A stretch of 64,000 nt of DNA from positions 1-64,000 of the forward strand of contig NZ_FYDJ01000005.1 of NCBI RefSeq assembly GCF_900187425.1, given 5' to 3'. This stretch comes from Pseudomonas sp. Irchel s3h14 (GTDB lineage Bacteria > Pseudomonadota > Gammaproteobacteria > Pseudomonadales > Pseudomonadaceae). Position 1 is the stretch's first letter. The number at the start of each line of letters is the position of its first letter. Positions 25,020-34,049 of this stretch are shown piece by piece. A program made the position numbers and the translations under genes. The notes below the pieces were generated by a model that saw nothing but the letters and a program-made list of their open reading frames with translations, was not told the DNA's origin and searched no databases.

Positions 25020-25409
25020 TTATGCGTGTCTTTGGGGGGTTAGGTTCGCCTCGCTCCAATAGGCTTTCATCGAGCGAATCTTGCCGTCGGCATCGAACTC
25101 CATCACGTCGATCACATGAAGCGAACACGGTTGCCCGGCCCATTGCATATCGACCCGAAACGGCATCGCCCCACAACCGTTCAACGTCGCCCGAACCGGG
25201 CCGGTCAGGGTCGCCGAGACTTTGCTCGCCCCCAGCCCCTCACGGTAGAAGCGTTCGATGGCGACAAGGCCCCGAATCGGCGGTTGGCCGACTGGGTCTT
25301 CGACTACCGCGTCCTGACCATACAGCGCAACGATCCCGTCGATGTCACCGGCGTCCACCAATTCCACATAACGCGCCATAGTCGCTTGAACCTGTTGTGC
25401 ACTGACCAT
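25020..25409 (-). CDS. ksi: Delta5-3-ketosteroid isomerase
   Basis: A 129-residue NTF2-fold protein that matches P. putida ketosteroid isomerase very well: VVEDPVGQPPI, LTGPVRA, NGCGAMPFRV and VIDVM...AYWSE are all present. The catalytic residues are in place: Tyr14, Asp38 (in VEDP) and Asp101 (in VIDVM). The enzyme moves the double bond of delta5-3-ketosteroids to delta4, which is needed for sterol-type and DHEA-type substrates. Its ATG directly follows the thiolase stop. This gene is the clearest proof that the cluster acts on steroids. Confidence 0.92.
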   Translation of the reverse strand: MVSAQQVQATMARYVELVDAGDIDGIVALYGQDAVVEDPVGQPPIRGLVAIERFYREGLGASKVSATLTGPVRATLNGCGAMPFRVDMQWAGQPCSLHVIDVMEFDADGKIRSMKAYWSEANLTPQRHA

Positions 25410-26612
25410 TCAGACCACCTCGAACAGTGCGGCGGCACCCATGCCGCCGCCGATGCACATACTCACCACCACGTAACGCAATCCGCGGCGCTGCCCCTCG
25501 ACCAACGCGTGACCGACCATCCGCGCACCGGACATACCGAAAGGATGGCCCACCGAAATCGCGCCGCCATTGACGTTCATGTGTTCAGCGGGAATGCCCA
25601 GGGTGTCGCGGCAATACAGCACCTGACAGGCGAACGCCTCGTTCAACTCCCAGAGGCCAATGTGATCCACGGTCAGGCCATGGCGCTTGAGCAGTTTCGG
25701 GATGGCGTAGACCGGGCCGATGCCCATCTCGTCGGAGTTGCAGCCGGCGACCGCCATCCCGCGATAAATCCCCAGCGGCTCCAGGCCACGCTTCTCGGCC
25801 AATTTGGCACTCATCAACACCGAGGCTGAAGCACCGTCGGACAGTTGCGAGGCGTTGCCGGCCGTGATGAAGCGGCCCTTTTCACTCCATTGACCGCCCG
25901 GCCACACCGGTTCCAGCGCACTCAGGCTTTCGCGGGTGGTGTCGATGCGGTTGCACTCGTCGCGAAGCAAGGTGACGGTTTCGTAGCGGGTTTCGCCACT
26001 GGCCTTGTCGACGATCGCCTTGCGGCTGGTCAGTGGCGCGAGTTCACGGTCGAACAATCCATTACTCTGGGCCAGCGCGGTACGCACCTGGCTCTGATAG
26101 CTGTATTCGTCCTGTTCCTCGCGGGAAATCCCGTAGCGTGCGGAGACGATCTCGCCGGTTTCGATCATTGGGATATAAGCGTGCAGATCCAGCTCAATCA
26201 CCGAGGCTGACTGGTTGCGGTACAGGTTCTTGTGCTTGTTCTGCACCAGCGAAATCGACTCCAGGCCACCGGCCACGGCAATGTCGATTTCGTCGCACAT
26301 GATGCCTTTGGCGGCCATGGCAATGCTCATCAGCCCCGATGAACACTGGCGCTCGACCGCCATCCCGGCGACCGAGGTCGGCAAGCCGCCGGCAATCGCG
26401 CACAGACGCCCCAGGTTATAAGACTGCGTGCCCTGCTGCGCTGCCGCGCCGATGATCACATCGTCCACTTCGCCCGGCTCGATGCCGGCGCGACGCACAG
26501 CTTCGCGCACCACATGGCCGCCGAGCTGCGGGGCGTCAGTGTCATTGAATGCACCGCGAAAGGCTTTGCCGATCGGGGTACGTGCGGTCGAAACGATGAC
26601 GGCTTCTTTCAT
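25410..26612 (-). CDS. Acetyl-CoA acyltransferase (thiolase, FadA5/FadA6-like)
   Basis: A 400-residue thiolase. RQCSSG carries the nucleophile C90, [14 protein letters not shown] the catalytic His, and CIGGGMG the second Cys. It removes acetyl-CoA (or a C/D-ring fragment) from 3-ketoacyl-CoA intermediates. I start it at ATG 26612 (MKEAVIVS) because an upstream extension has no thiolase features. In the operon ACAD-ACAD-SDR-MaoC-thiolase-ksi it completes a beta-oxidation-like round for side chain or HIP-CoA products. Confidence 0.85.
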   Translation of the reverse strand: MKEAVIVSTARTPIGKAFRGAFNDTDAPQLGGHVVREAVRRAGIEPGEVDDVIIGAAAQQGTQSYNLGRLCAIAGGLPTSVAGMAVERQCSSGLMSIAMAAKGIMCDEIDIAVAGGLESISLVQNKHKNLYRNQSASVIELDLHAYIPMIETGEIVSARYGISREEQDEYSYQSQVRTALAQSNGLFDRELAPLTSRKAIVDKASGETRYETVTLLRDECNRIDTTRESLSALEPVWPGGQWSEKGRFITAGNASQLSDGASASVLMSAKLAEKRGLEPLGIYRGMAVAGCNSDEMGIGPVYAIPKLLKRHGLTVDHIGLWELNEAFACQVLYCRDTLGIPAEHMNVNGGAISVGHPFGMSGARMVGHALVEGQRRGLRYVVVSMCIGGGMGAAALFEVV

Positions 26613-26643
26613 GCTGGATTCCTCGAATGTTCTGCTAAAGGGT

Positions 26644-27102
26644 TCACGCGGGGTAGTAACGGCTGATGGTGTCGACCACACAGCCGGGACGTTCCTCGCC
26701 ATCGATTTCGACGCTGACGCGAATGGTCGCCTGAACGCCGCCCTTGACCTCCTCGACCGCCATCAATTGCGCACTGCCGCGCACCCGCGAGCCAACACGC
26801 ACCACCGTGGGAAAGCGCACCCGCTCGCAGCCATAATTGACACCCATGGCAATGCCGCGTACCTCGACGATCTGCGGTAAAAACAGATTGACCAACGCCA
26901 AGCTTAGATAGCCATGGGCGATGCAGGCGCCGAAGGGACCGCTGGCTGCCTTGAGCGGATCGACGTGAATCCACTGGTGATCACCGGTCGCCTCGGCGAA
27001 CCGGTCGATGCGGTCCTGCGCGAGAACCAGCCAGTCGCTGACGCCCAGCACCTCTCCCACGGCATCGTGCAAGGCAAGGGGCGTGTCGAAAATACGTGGC
27101 AT
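26644..27102 (-). CDS. MaoC-like enoyl-CoA hydratase
   Basis: A 152-residue single hotdog-fold hydratase. [20 protein letters not shown] near residues 30-49 holds the Asp and His of the hydratase-2 motif, and [10 protein letters not shown] follows. It would hydrate the enoyl-CoA made by the dehydrogenase pair upstream. ATG 27102 is chosen because a longer frame reads into the neighbour gene. Confidence 0.8.
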   Translation of the reverse strand: MPRIFDTPLALHDAVGEVLGVSDWLVLAQDRIDRFAEATGDHQWIHVDPLKAASGPFGACIAHGYLSLALVNLFLPQIVEVRGIAMGVNYGCERVRFPTVVRVGSRVRGSAQLMAVEEVKGGVQATIRVSVEIDGEERPGCVVDTISRYYPA

Positions 27103-27104
27103 GC

Positions 27105-27887
27105 TCACGCCCTCTGACTGGAAACCGACAACACTTCGCCGGTCATGTAAGAACTGTAGTCGCTGGCCAGAAACATCATCACGTTGGCCACTTCCCAAAC
27201 CTCGGCGGCACGACCAAACGCCTCGTTGGCGGCGAGTTGATCAAGCACTGCCTGAGGGGCGGACTTACGCAGGAAATCGTGCAACGCAATGCTCGGGCTC
27301 ACCGCGTTGATGCGGATTCCGTAGTCGGCGGCCTCGACCGCGGCGCAACGGGTCAACGCCATGACCCCGGCCTTGGCCGCGGCGTAGTGCGACTGCTCTT
27401 TCTGCGCCCGCCAGCCCAGCACCGAAGCGTTGTTGACGATGACCCCGGCACGCCGCTCGATCATCCTCGGCAACATCGCACGGGTCATGCGCATGGTGCC
27501 GGTAAGCGTCACATCGAGGACCCGGTTCCACTCCTCATCCGTCATGTCCACCAGCAGCCGTGAACCACCAAGACCGGCGTTGTTGATCAGCACATCGACA
27601 CCCTGCAGATCGCGCTCGGCGCAGGCAATCAGCTGTTGAACCTGAGCTTCGTCAGCGACATTGCAGACCTGACCGAAGACCTGTTGCAGACCGGTCGTTT
27701 CGCGGATTTTCGACACTGCTTCTGCCAGCCGGCCTTCATGGATATCGCTGATCATCAAGGCGCGGCAACCCTCCTCGGCGGCACGCACCGCGGCGGAAAA
27801 ACCGATACCGGCCCCCGCCGCCGCAGTGATCAGCACCGACTTGTCACGCAGCAAACCGTGACCCGCAACATAGTGAGGAACAGACAT
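27105..27887 (-). CDS. ipdF: SDR, IpdF-like (HIP-CoA branch)
   Basis: A 260-residue short-chain dehydrogenase. GHGLL before the fold, TAAAGAGIG as the NAD loop, NNAGLGG, and NNASVLGWRAQKEQSHYAAA with Lys after Tyr recall IpdF of Mycobacterium closely, down to GWRAQ and RINAVSPSIA. IpdF oxidises the hydroxyl of hydroxylated HIP-CoA intermediates. With FadD3- and FadE30-like genes it supports the C/D-ring pathway. 2 bp separate its stop from the MaoC start. Confidence 0.8.
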   Translation of the reverse strand: MSVPHYVAGHGLLRDKSVLITAAAGAGIGFSAAVRAAEEGCRALMISDIHEGRLAEAVSKIRETTGLQQVFGQVCNVADEAQVQQLIACAERDLQGVDVLINNAGLGGSRLLVDMTDEEWNRVLDVTLTGTMRMTRAMLPRMIERRAGVIVNNASVLGWRAQKEQSHYAAAKAGVMALTRCAAVEAADYGIRINAVSPSIALHDFLRKSAPQAVLDQLAANEAFGRAAEVWEVANVMMFLASDYSSYMTGEVLSVSSQRA

Positions 27888-27901
27888 GGAAAACTCCTTG
27901 G

Positions 27902-29095
27902 TCAGGTGCGCAGGCGCGGTTCTTTGGGCATTCCCAGGGCGCGCTCGGCGATGATGTTGCGCTGGATCTCGTTGCTGCCGCCGTAGAGAGTGTCGGCGCG
28001 ACTGAACAGGTACAGCGATTGCAAACGGGTGAGTTGGTAAGGCGCGGCCTCAAGCAGTTCGGCCTCGGCGCCGAGGACGTCCATCGCCAGCTTGCCGAGG
28101 CTGGCGTGCCAGGTGGACCAGAACAGTTTGTAGATGGTCGCTTCCTTGCGCAGCGAACCGTCCTGCGCCCCGGACAGCATGCGTAGCGAGTTGTAGCGCA
28201 TGATCCGCAGCCCGCTCCAGGCTTCGGCCAGGCGCTGGCGCAGGATCGGGTCGCGCGCGGCGCCATTGATCCGGGCGATGGCGATGATTTCATTCAGTTC
28301 ATTGTGAAATTGCATCTGCTGGCCGAGGGTCGATACCCCGCGCTCGAATCCGAGCAACGCCATCGCGATCTTCCAGCCCTCACCCGGCGCGCCGATGATA
28401 TTGGCGGCGTCGGTGCAGGCATCATCGAAGAACACTTCGTTGAACTCGCAGGTGCCTGTGAGCTGCTCGATCGGCCGCACGGTAATCTTCGTCTGGGCCA
28501 TGGGCACCAGCAAGAAGGACAAGCCGCGATGGCCAACGCTGCCCGGTTCAGTGCGGGCGATCACAAAACAATAGTCCGACTCATGGGCCAGGGAGGTCCA
28601 GACTTTTTGTCCGTTGATCACCCAAGTGCCGCGGGCTTCATCAAGCACCGCGCGGGTCTTGACGTTGGCCAGGTCGGACCCGGCCCCCGGCTCTGAATAA
28701 CCCTGGCACCAGAAGGACGTGCCGTTGACGATGCCTGGCAAAAAGCGCTGTTGCTGCTCGGCAGTGCCGAACGCGGCAATGGTCGGTCCGGCCAGCCCTT
28801 CGCCGATATGCCCCATGCGTCCCGGGCCGCCAGCGCGGGCATACTCTTCGTGGAAAATCACTTGCTGGCTGATCGACAGACCACGCCCACCGTGCTCCGG
28901 CGCCCAGCCCACACACGTCCAGCCGCCCTCGGCGAGTTTGCGTTCCCAGGCTTTGCGCTCCTCGGGAAACATGTGTTCGTCACCCGGGCCGCCGCGAAAA
29001 CGCAGGGGCTCGAATTCACCGCACAGGTTAGCGCTCAACCAGTCGGCCACTTCCTGACGGAAGCATTCGTCCTGTTCGCTGAAACTGATTTTCAT
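27902..29095 (-). CDS. fadE30: Acyl-CoA dehydrogenase, FadE30-like
   Basis: A 397-residue acyl-CoA dehydrogenase. WCQGYSEPGAGSDLA, NGQKVWTSLAH, FERGVSTLGQQ and DTLYGGSNEIQRNIIAERALG match FadE30 of the HIP operon of Mycobacterium. The catalytic Glu is in GFERGVST, the position used by isovaleryl-CoA-type enzymes, while the usual C-terminal YEGT Glu is Gly. It would dehydrogenate a HIP-CoA derivative. Its ATG overlaps the stop of the partner gene in an ATGA. Confidence 0.82.
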   Translation of the reverse strand: MKISFSEQDECFRQEVADWLSANLCGEFEPLRFRGGPGDEHMFPEERKAWERKLAEGGWTCVGWAPEHGGRGLSISQQVIFHEEYARAGGPGRMGHIGEGLAGPTIAAFGTAEQQQRFLPGIVNGTSFWCQGYSEPGAGSDLANVKTRAVLDEARGTWVINGQKVWTSLAHESDYCFVIARTEPGSVGHRGLSFLLVPMAQTKITVRPIEQLTGTCEFNEVFFDDACTDAANIIGAPGEGWKIAMALLGFERGVSTLGQQMQFHNELNEIIAIARINGAARDPILRQRLAEAWSGLRIMRYNSLRMLSGAQDGSLRKEATIYKLFWSTWHASLGKLAMDVLGAEAELLEAAPYQLTRLQSLYLFSRADTLYGGSNEIQRNIIAERALGMPKEPRLRT

Positions 29096-30264
29096 GGCTG
29101 CTCCCCAAGAATCGCCACGGCAATGCGCTCTCGATGCCGGGCAGGTGCACCGAGAAAGCTTTCGCTGGCGCGGGCGCGTTTGAAGTAGAGGTGCGGGTCG
29201 TATTCCCAGGTGAAACCAACGCCGCCGTGCAACTGGATCGACTCGGACGCGCAGTGGAAATAGGTTTCGGAGCACTGCGCCTTGGCCAGCGCCGCCGCCA
29301 GCGGCAGCTCGGCGGCCACCTGCGGGTCGCCTTCAGGATCGAGGACTTCCTGGGCCACGCAAGCCGCGTAATAACTGGCCGAACGTGCGCATTCGACCTG
29401 CAGCATCATGTCGGCGGCGCGGTGTTTGAGCGCCTGGAAACTGGCGATGGGTCGACCGAACTGCTGGCGTTCCTGCATATAGGCAACGCTCAGGTCGAGC
29501 ACCTGCTGCGCGCCACCGGTCTGTTCGGCAGCCAGGCCGATGCAAGCCAGTTGCAGCATCCGCTCCAGGTGCGGCCAGCCCGCGCCGAACTCACCGAGCA
29601 GGCAGTCAGCGCTGAGGTACAGCCCCTTGAGCTGAACCCGCGCCTGACGCCGGGTCTGGTCCATGGTCGGCAACATTTGACGCTCGATCCCTGCCCGGTC
29701 CGCGTCCACGGCGAACAGGCTGATGCCCGCCTCGCCGCTCGATCCGGGAACCCGTGCGGCGATGATCAAGAGCTCAGCGCTGTGCCCGTCGAGCACATGA
29801 TTGAGGGTTCCATCCAGCACAAAACCCTCGCCCTCGGTCACCACCGTGGCCTGAACATCCTTGGCCGCCCAGCCGTTGGCGCTGCTGAAGGCCAACGTAG
29901 CGGTGAGACTGCCGTCGGCGATCAACGGCAGCCAGCGTTGTTTTTGTTGTTCATTGGCGGCCAGCAACAGCGCTGGCGTGGCCATGCAGGCGGTGGCGAA
30001 GAACGGTGAACACAGCAAGCGCCGACCCATCTGTTCCAGCAAAATCGACAGCTCGACAAAGCCCAGTCCCAGGCCGCCGTACGCTTCGGGAATATGAATC
30101 GCCGGCCAGTACATTTCGCGGCAGAGGCGCTGCCACAGCGCCTCGTCAAAACCTCGCTCGCTGACCATCGCCGCTCGCACGGCGGCAGAATCCGAGACAT
30201 CGGCGAGAAAGCCCTCGGCCGATGCGCGGATCATTTCCTGTTCGTCGCTGAATGCAAACTCCAT
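29092..30264 (-). CDS. Acyl-CoA dehydrogenase partner subunit
   Basis: A 390-residue protein of the acyl-CoA dehydrogenase fold (ERQQFGRPIASFQALKHRAADM and YDPHLYFKRA are typical). Reading it against the family, both possible catalytic Glu positions appear to be replaced: the ER position by AC in LACIGLAAEQ, and the YEGT site by LGAP. This fits the inactive chain of a heterotetrameric dehydrogenase, as in FadE28-FadE29-type pairs of steroid degraders. It is the first gene of the operon, 101 bp from operator 10. Confidence 0.75.
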   Translation of the reverse strand: MEFAFSDEQEMIRASAEGFLADVSDSAAVRAAMVSERGFDEALWQRLCREMYWPAIHIPEAYGGLGLGFVELSILLEQMGRRLLCSPFFATACMATPALLLAANEQQKQRWLPLIADGSLTATLAFSSANGWAAKDVQATVVTEGEGFVLDGTLNHVLDGHSAELLIIAARVPGSSGEAGISLFAVDADRAGIERQMLPTMDQTRRQARVQLKGLYLSADCLLGEFGAGWPHLERMLQLACIGLAAEQTGGAQQVLDLSVAYMQERQQFGRPIASFQALKHRAADMMLQVECARSASYYAACVAQEVLDPEGDPQVAAELPLAAALAKAQCSETYFHCASESIQLHGGVGFTWEYDPHLYFKRARASESFLGAPARHRERIAVAILGEQP

Positions 30265-30365
30265 CGCGGCGCCTTCTGCTCGTTAGGCGGGGCACGCATG
30301 AAGCGACACCCCTCTGGCCTTCGAGTTTGGTGTCAGCGGCACACGACAGAAACGTCAGCCCTGCC

Positions 30366-30383
30366 TAGTCCGAATGGGCGATG
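30366..30383. promoter_or_regulatory. Palindromic operator 10
   Basis: TAGTCCGAATGGGCGATG has one change in the core (GGGC for GGAC). It lies in the 259-bp divergent region, 101 bp from the dehydrogenase start at 30264 and 141 bp from the iron-dehydrogenase start at 30524. Its TAG arm is on the side of the steroid operon, opposite to the other one-direction sites. I saw no copy further right. Confidence 0.55.
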
Positions 30384-30523
30384 CCGAGCCGGTTACGAGC
30401 AAGCCTTCACTCTGACCTCGGTATCGGTTCAGCCGATAGAAGCCTGCGAATTATCGATTTGAGCTGGCGCCGGCGTCCCCCGAGTATGGGGCCACCTCCA
30501 ACAACAAAAACAAAGGACCCGCC

Positions 30524-31615
30524 ATGACTGCCCGATTCCACAATCCAGTTGATACACGTTTCGGCTGGGGCAGCCTTCTCGAGCTTGCCTCTATCACCGA
30601 AAACCAAAAGGTCGCACTTGTCACTTTTCCCGAAGCTCGCGGGCTGGGATTGGTCGATCGTATTGAGGACCTGCTGGGCGACCGATTGGTGTACGTCATC
30701 GAGGATGTCCAGCCCAATCCGGACGTGGCTCAACTGCGCGACACGTATGAACGCTTTTGGCAGGAGGCCGGCGAATGCCACGCAGTCATCGCTGTGGGCG
30801 GGGGCAGTGCCATCGACACCGCCAAGGCGTTGATCGTGGGCACCGAGTCGGGGCGTTTTGATGAATTGCTCGCGTTGCTGGCAACGGGTAAACCCTTCGT
30901 CCCGGCGCGTAGCAAGTTACTGATTGCGGCCCCGACCACGGCGGGTACCGGCAGTGAAGTTACCCCTTGGGCCACCATCTGGGACTCGGCCAGCCACAAG
31001 AAATACTCTCTGCACCTGGACAGCACCTGGCCGAAAGTGGCCATTGTCGATCCGCAGTTAATGCTGACGGTTCCGGCGGGGGTCACTGTTTCAACGGGCC
31101 TGGATGCCCTGTCTCATGCGCTGGAGTCGATCTGGAACATCAATGCCAACCCGATCTCGGACACCTTCGCCATCTCCGCCATCGAGGACATCCTGGAATG
31201 CCTGCCGCTGCTGCGTCATGACTTGTCCAGCAGGGAGCTACGTTCGCGCATGGCATTGGCTGCACTCAAGGCAGGGTTGGCATTCTCCAATACCAAAACT
31301 GCACTGGCCCATTCGATCTCTTACGAAATGACCCTGCGCTACGGCCTGCCGCATGGTATCGCCTGCTCCTTCACTCTGCCGCTGGTGTTGGGCCTCGCCT
31401 GGGGCCACGACGAAGCGCGCGACCGAACCCTTCAGCGAATATTCGGCAACGACCTGCAGGGCGCTCAAGACCAATTGCGCGAGTTCCTGCATAGCCTGGG
31501 AGTCAAGACGGAGTTTGCCGACTACGGTGTAACGCCATCGGAAGCCGAGGAAATGATCCATTTCGCGATGCAGGGCGCCAGAGGCAAAAACTTCATCGGC
31601 TCACAGGCGGCCTAG
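30524..31615 (+). CDS. Iron-containing alcohol dehydrogenase, phosphonoacetaldehyde reductase type
   Basis: A 363-residue group III alcohol dehydrogenase. GGGSAIDTAKA near residues 92-102 and PTTAGTGSEVTPWATI near 140 bind NAD(P), and the metal ligands lie in LDALSHALESIW and AHSISYEMTLRYGLPHG. The NTKTALAHSISY...GLPHGIACSFTLP region recalls the PhpC-type enzymes that interconvert phosphonoacetaldehyde and 2-hydroxyethylphosphonate. Placed beside phnX, oxidation of hydroxyethylphosphonate is the likely direction. AACAACAA (30500-30507) before the start may be a Crc/Hfq site. Confidence 0.72.
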   Translation: MTARFHNPVDTRFGWGSLLELASITENQKVALVTFPEARGLGLVDRIEDLLGDRLVYVIEDVQPNPDVAQLRDTYERFWQEAGECHAVIAVGGGSAIDTAKALIVGTESGRFDELLALLATGKPFVPARSKLLIAAPTTAGTGSEVTPWATIWDSASHKKYSLHLDSTWPKVAIVDPQLMLTVPAGVTVSTGLDALSHALESIWNINANPISDTFAISAIEDILECLPLLRHDLSSRELRSRMALAALKAGLAFSNTKTALAHSISYEMTLRYGLPHGIACSFTLPLVLGLAWGHDEARDRTLQRIFGNDLQGAQDQLREFLHSLGVKTEFADYGVTPSEAEEMIHFAMQGARGKNFIGSQAA

Positions 31616-31741
31616 CGCCTGCCAACCCCAACCAAGCACTGTCAGCGGCGTGACGAGCCGCGACGATTTCCTGCCGCACCCACAAAAGAGTGCACCCTCC
31701 TACGCCATTCGGGGGGACCGAACAATAATAAGGAAAAGATC

Positions 31742-33037
31742 ATGAATCGTGCCCAAACCATGCCGGGTCTCGCAACATCTACTTCATCGTTCCGAGTCGC
31801 ACAGTGGCGCATGCTACTGGCGGCCATGTTCTGTTATCTGTTTTTCTACACCGGTCGGCAGACGTTTGGTTTTGCCATTCCGGGCATTCAGGCCGAGTTT
31901 GGTTTTACCAAGGCAGATCTTGGCTGGGCATCGGCCGTCATGCTCTGGGCCTATGCCATTGGCCAGGCCATCAACGGCAACCTCGCCGACAAATTCGGCG
32001 GCCGACGCATCATGACCCTTGGCGCGGTACTGTCCTGTGGCGCCAACTGGGTAACCAGCTTCGCCGGCGGATTGGCTAGTTTGATCCTGCCTTGGGGTAT
32101 CAACGGTTACTTCCAAGCCTTGGGTTGGGCTCCGGGTAGCCGACTTCTCTCCAATTGGTGGAGTGCCGGCGAGCGTGGCAAGGTGTATGGCTTATATGTG
32201 TTTGCCGCGGGTTGTGCCTCCGTCCTGTCCTACGTGACCTCGATCGTCGTGCTCGAAGTCTTCCAGTTGGAATGGCGCTGGATCTTCCGTTTGCCCGTGC
32301 TGCTGATGCTGGCCGGCGGCATCATCTTCTACCTGGTTGTCCGTGAACGTCCGCAGGATCTTGGCTTTGAACCACTTGCTGACACCGGTGTGGCCAACGC
32401 CAATGACAAAGACCACGAAGTGGCACACGGTGAAGTCGAAACGTCCGCGCAACGCTACAAGGCGGTACTGAAAAACTTCCGCTTGATCATTGCCGCTGTG
32501 TCGCTGGGGTTCCAGAACGCGGCCCGCTATGGCCTGATCGTCTGGGTACCGGTGCACTTTCTGGGTGCCAACTGGAAAAGCGGCGACAGCATGGTCGATC
32601 CGAAATGGATTACGGTTGCCCTGCCGGTGGGCATGGCCATCGGCGCCCTCAGTAATGGCTGGGTTTCGGACAAGCTGTTCGGCTCCAAACGCTACCTGGC
32701 GATCATGCTCTACATGTTCCTCGGTGCAGCGACCAGCCTGTGGATGTGGAGTATTCCGCCTCATAGCGCAATCGGCCTGGTGGCGCTGTTCCTCTGCGGT
32801 TTCTTCGTTTACGGCCCGGCATCGAGTTTCTGGGCGCTCTGCCCGGACCTGGTCGGCGCAAAGCGAGCTGGCACGGCAACCGGTGTCATGAACTTCTCGT
32901 CCTATCTGTTCGCCGGCCTGGCGGAACCGCTGATCGGCAGTATGCTCGACAGTACCGGCAATACTTCATTGATCTTCATCGTAGTCACCGCTGCATGCCT
33001 GTGCAGTGCGGTGGTCGCGTTGTTCATCAGACGCTGA
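31742..33037 (+). CDS. MFS transporter of the organophosphate:phosphate antiporter type
   Basis: A 431-residue 12-TM transporter. Compared with GlpT, FFYTGRQTFGFAIP places R39 at the first phosphate-binding Arg and NAARYGLIVWVP places R262 at the second. LGWAPGSRLLSNWWSAGERG equals the GWPPxxRxxxxWWSxxERG signature of that family. Both phosphate-binding Arg being kept suggests an organophosphate or phosphonate substrate. It lies between the alcohol dehydrogenase and LysR genes and has AACAATAATAA (31721-31731) before its start. Confidence 0.8.
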   Translation: MNRAQTMPGLATSTSSFRVAQWRMLLAAMFCYLFFYTGRQTFGFAIPGIQAEFGFTKADLGWASAVMLWAYAIGQAINGNLADKFGGRRIMTLGAVLSCGANWVTSFAGGLASLILPWGINGYFQALGWAPGSRLLSNWWSAGERGKVYGLYVFAAGCASVLSYVTSIVVLEVFQLEWRWIFRLPVLLMLAGGIIFYLVVRERPQDLGFEPLADTGVANANDKDHEVAHGEVETSAQRYKAVLKNFRLIIAAVSLGFQNAARYGLIVWVPVHFLGANWKSGDSMVDPKWITVALPVGMAIGALSNGWVSDKLFGSKRYLAIMLYMFLGAATSLWMWSIPPHSAIGLVALFLCGFFVYGPASSFWALCPDLVGAKRAGTATGVMNFSSYLFAGLAEPLIGSMLDSTGNTSLIFIVVTAACLCSAVVALFIRR

Positions 33038-33090
33038 TTACACAGCATGGATGCTTGTAGACAGGCAACGACTCAGGAACAGGACCTTCT

Positions 33091-33963
33091 ATGTACCAGT
33101 ACCACAAGTGGTTACGTTCCTTTCATGCGGTGGCGAAGACCGGCAGTTTCACCCTCGCCGCCGAGTACCTGAGCGTTGGTCAGCCGACTGTAAGTGAACA
33201 GGTCAACGCGCTGGAGAAGAAGTTCTCCGTGGAACTCTTTCATCGTCGAGGCCGTTTTATCGAAATGAGTTCGGCGGGACACAAGCTCTATGCGATCACC
33301 CAGGGGCTATTCGGCCAAGAGGATGAAGCCGTGCAACTTCTGCAAAGTTTCAAGCAGCGCAAGACAGGCATGCTGCGCTTGGGGGCGGTCTCTCCTCCCA
33401 TTGCGATGAACCTGACTTACGAATTGATGCAGCGGCATCCGGACATCGAGCTGGAAACGTCGTTCTCTCCTGAAAAAGAAACACTGGATCGTCTCTTCAA
33501 CTTCGACATCGATGTGGCGATTCTTGCGCTCTCCGAATTCGACCAGCGCTTTGATACTCAGCTTTATCGACGCTATCCGATTATTGCCGTCGTCCGCGAC
33601 GACCATCCCTGGGCCAGTCAGAAAGAGGTGCATGTCGAGCAGATCAGCAGCGAGAAGTGGGTCCTTCGCGAAAAAAGCTCTCGCACACGCCAACTGGTGG
33701 AAGAGAGCTGCAAGCGACTGGACGTCGCCCTGAACTGCGTCATGCAGTTGAACAGTCGTGAAGCCATTGTCCATGCCATCGCCAAGGGCATCGGCATCGG
33801 TTTCGTTTCGGCCGTCGAGTACGCCGAAACGCCGGGCACCAAGCCGATCACCTTCGTCAATCATCCGTTTTCGATCGATTACCACCTGTGCTGCCTGGGT
33901 ATTCGAAGGAACCGGCCAATGATCGCGGAGTTGTTCGACTCCAGTCCGATACCGACAACCTGA
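33091..33963 (+). CDS. LysR-type regulator of the phosphonate genes
   Basis: A 290-residue LysR protein. The N-terminal HTH is at about residues 5-64 (FHAVAKTGSFTLAAEYLSVGQPTVSEQVNALE), followed by the two-lobed inducer domain. It lies between the transporter and phnX, all on the same strand, so it most likely senses the phosphonate substrate or product. LysR regulators are common beside PhnWX genes in Pseudomonas. Confidence 0.8.
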   Translation: MYQYHKWLRSFHAVAKTGSFTLAAEYLSVGQPTVSEQVNALEKKFSVELFHRRGRFIEMSSAGHKLYAITQGLFGQEDEAVQLLQSFKQRKTGMLRLGAVSPPIAMNLTYELMQRHPDIELETSFSPEKETLDRLFNFDIDVAILALSEFDQRFDTQLYRRYPIIAVVRDDHPWASQKEVHVEQISSEKWVLREKSSRTRQLVEESCKRLDVALNCVMQLNSREAIVHAIAKGIGIGFVSAVEYAETPGTKPITFVNHPFSIDYHLCCLGIRRNRPMIAELFDSSPIPTT

Positions 33964-34049
33964 TTTCGTAACGCGTTTCAACAATCAATAGGCTTACCTC
34001 CCGGTGACGAGAGGGACGGCCTACCCATACCCAAAAATGGAGATTCGTC

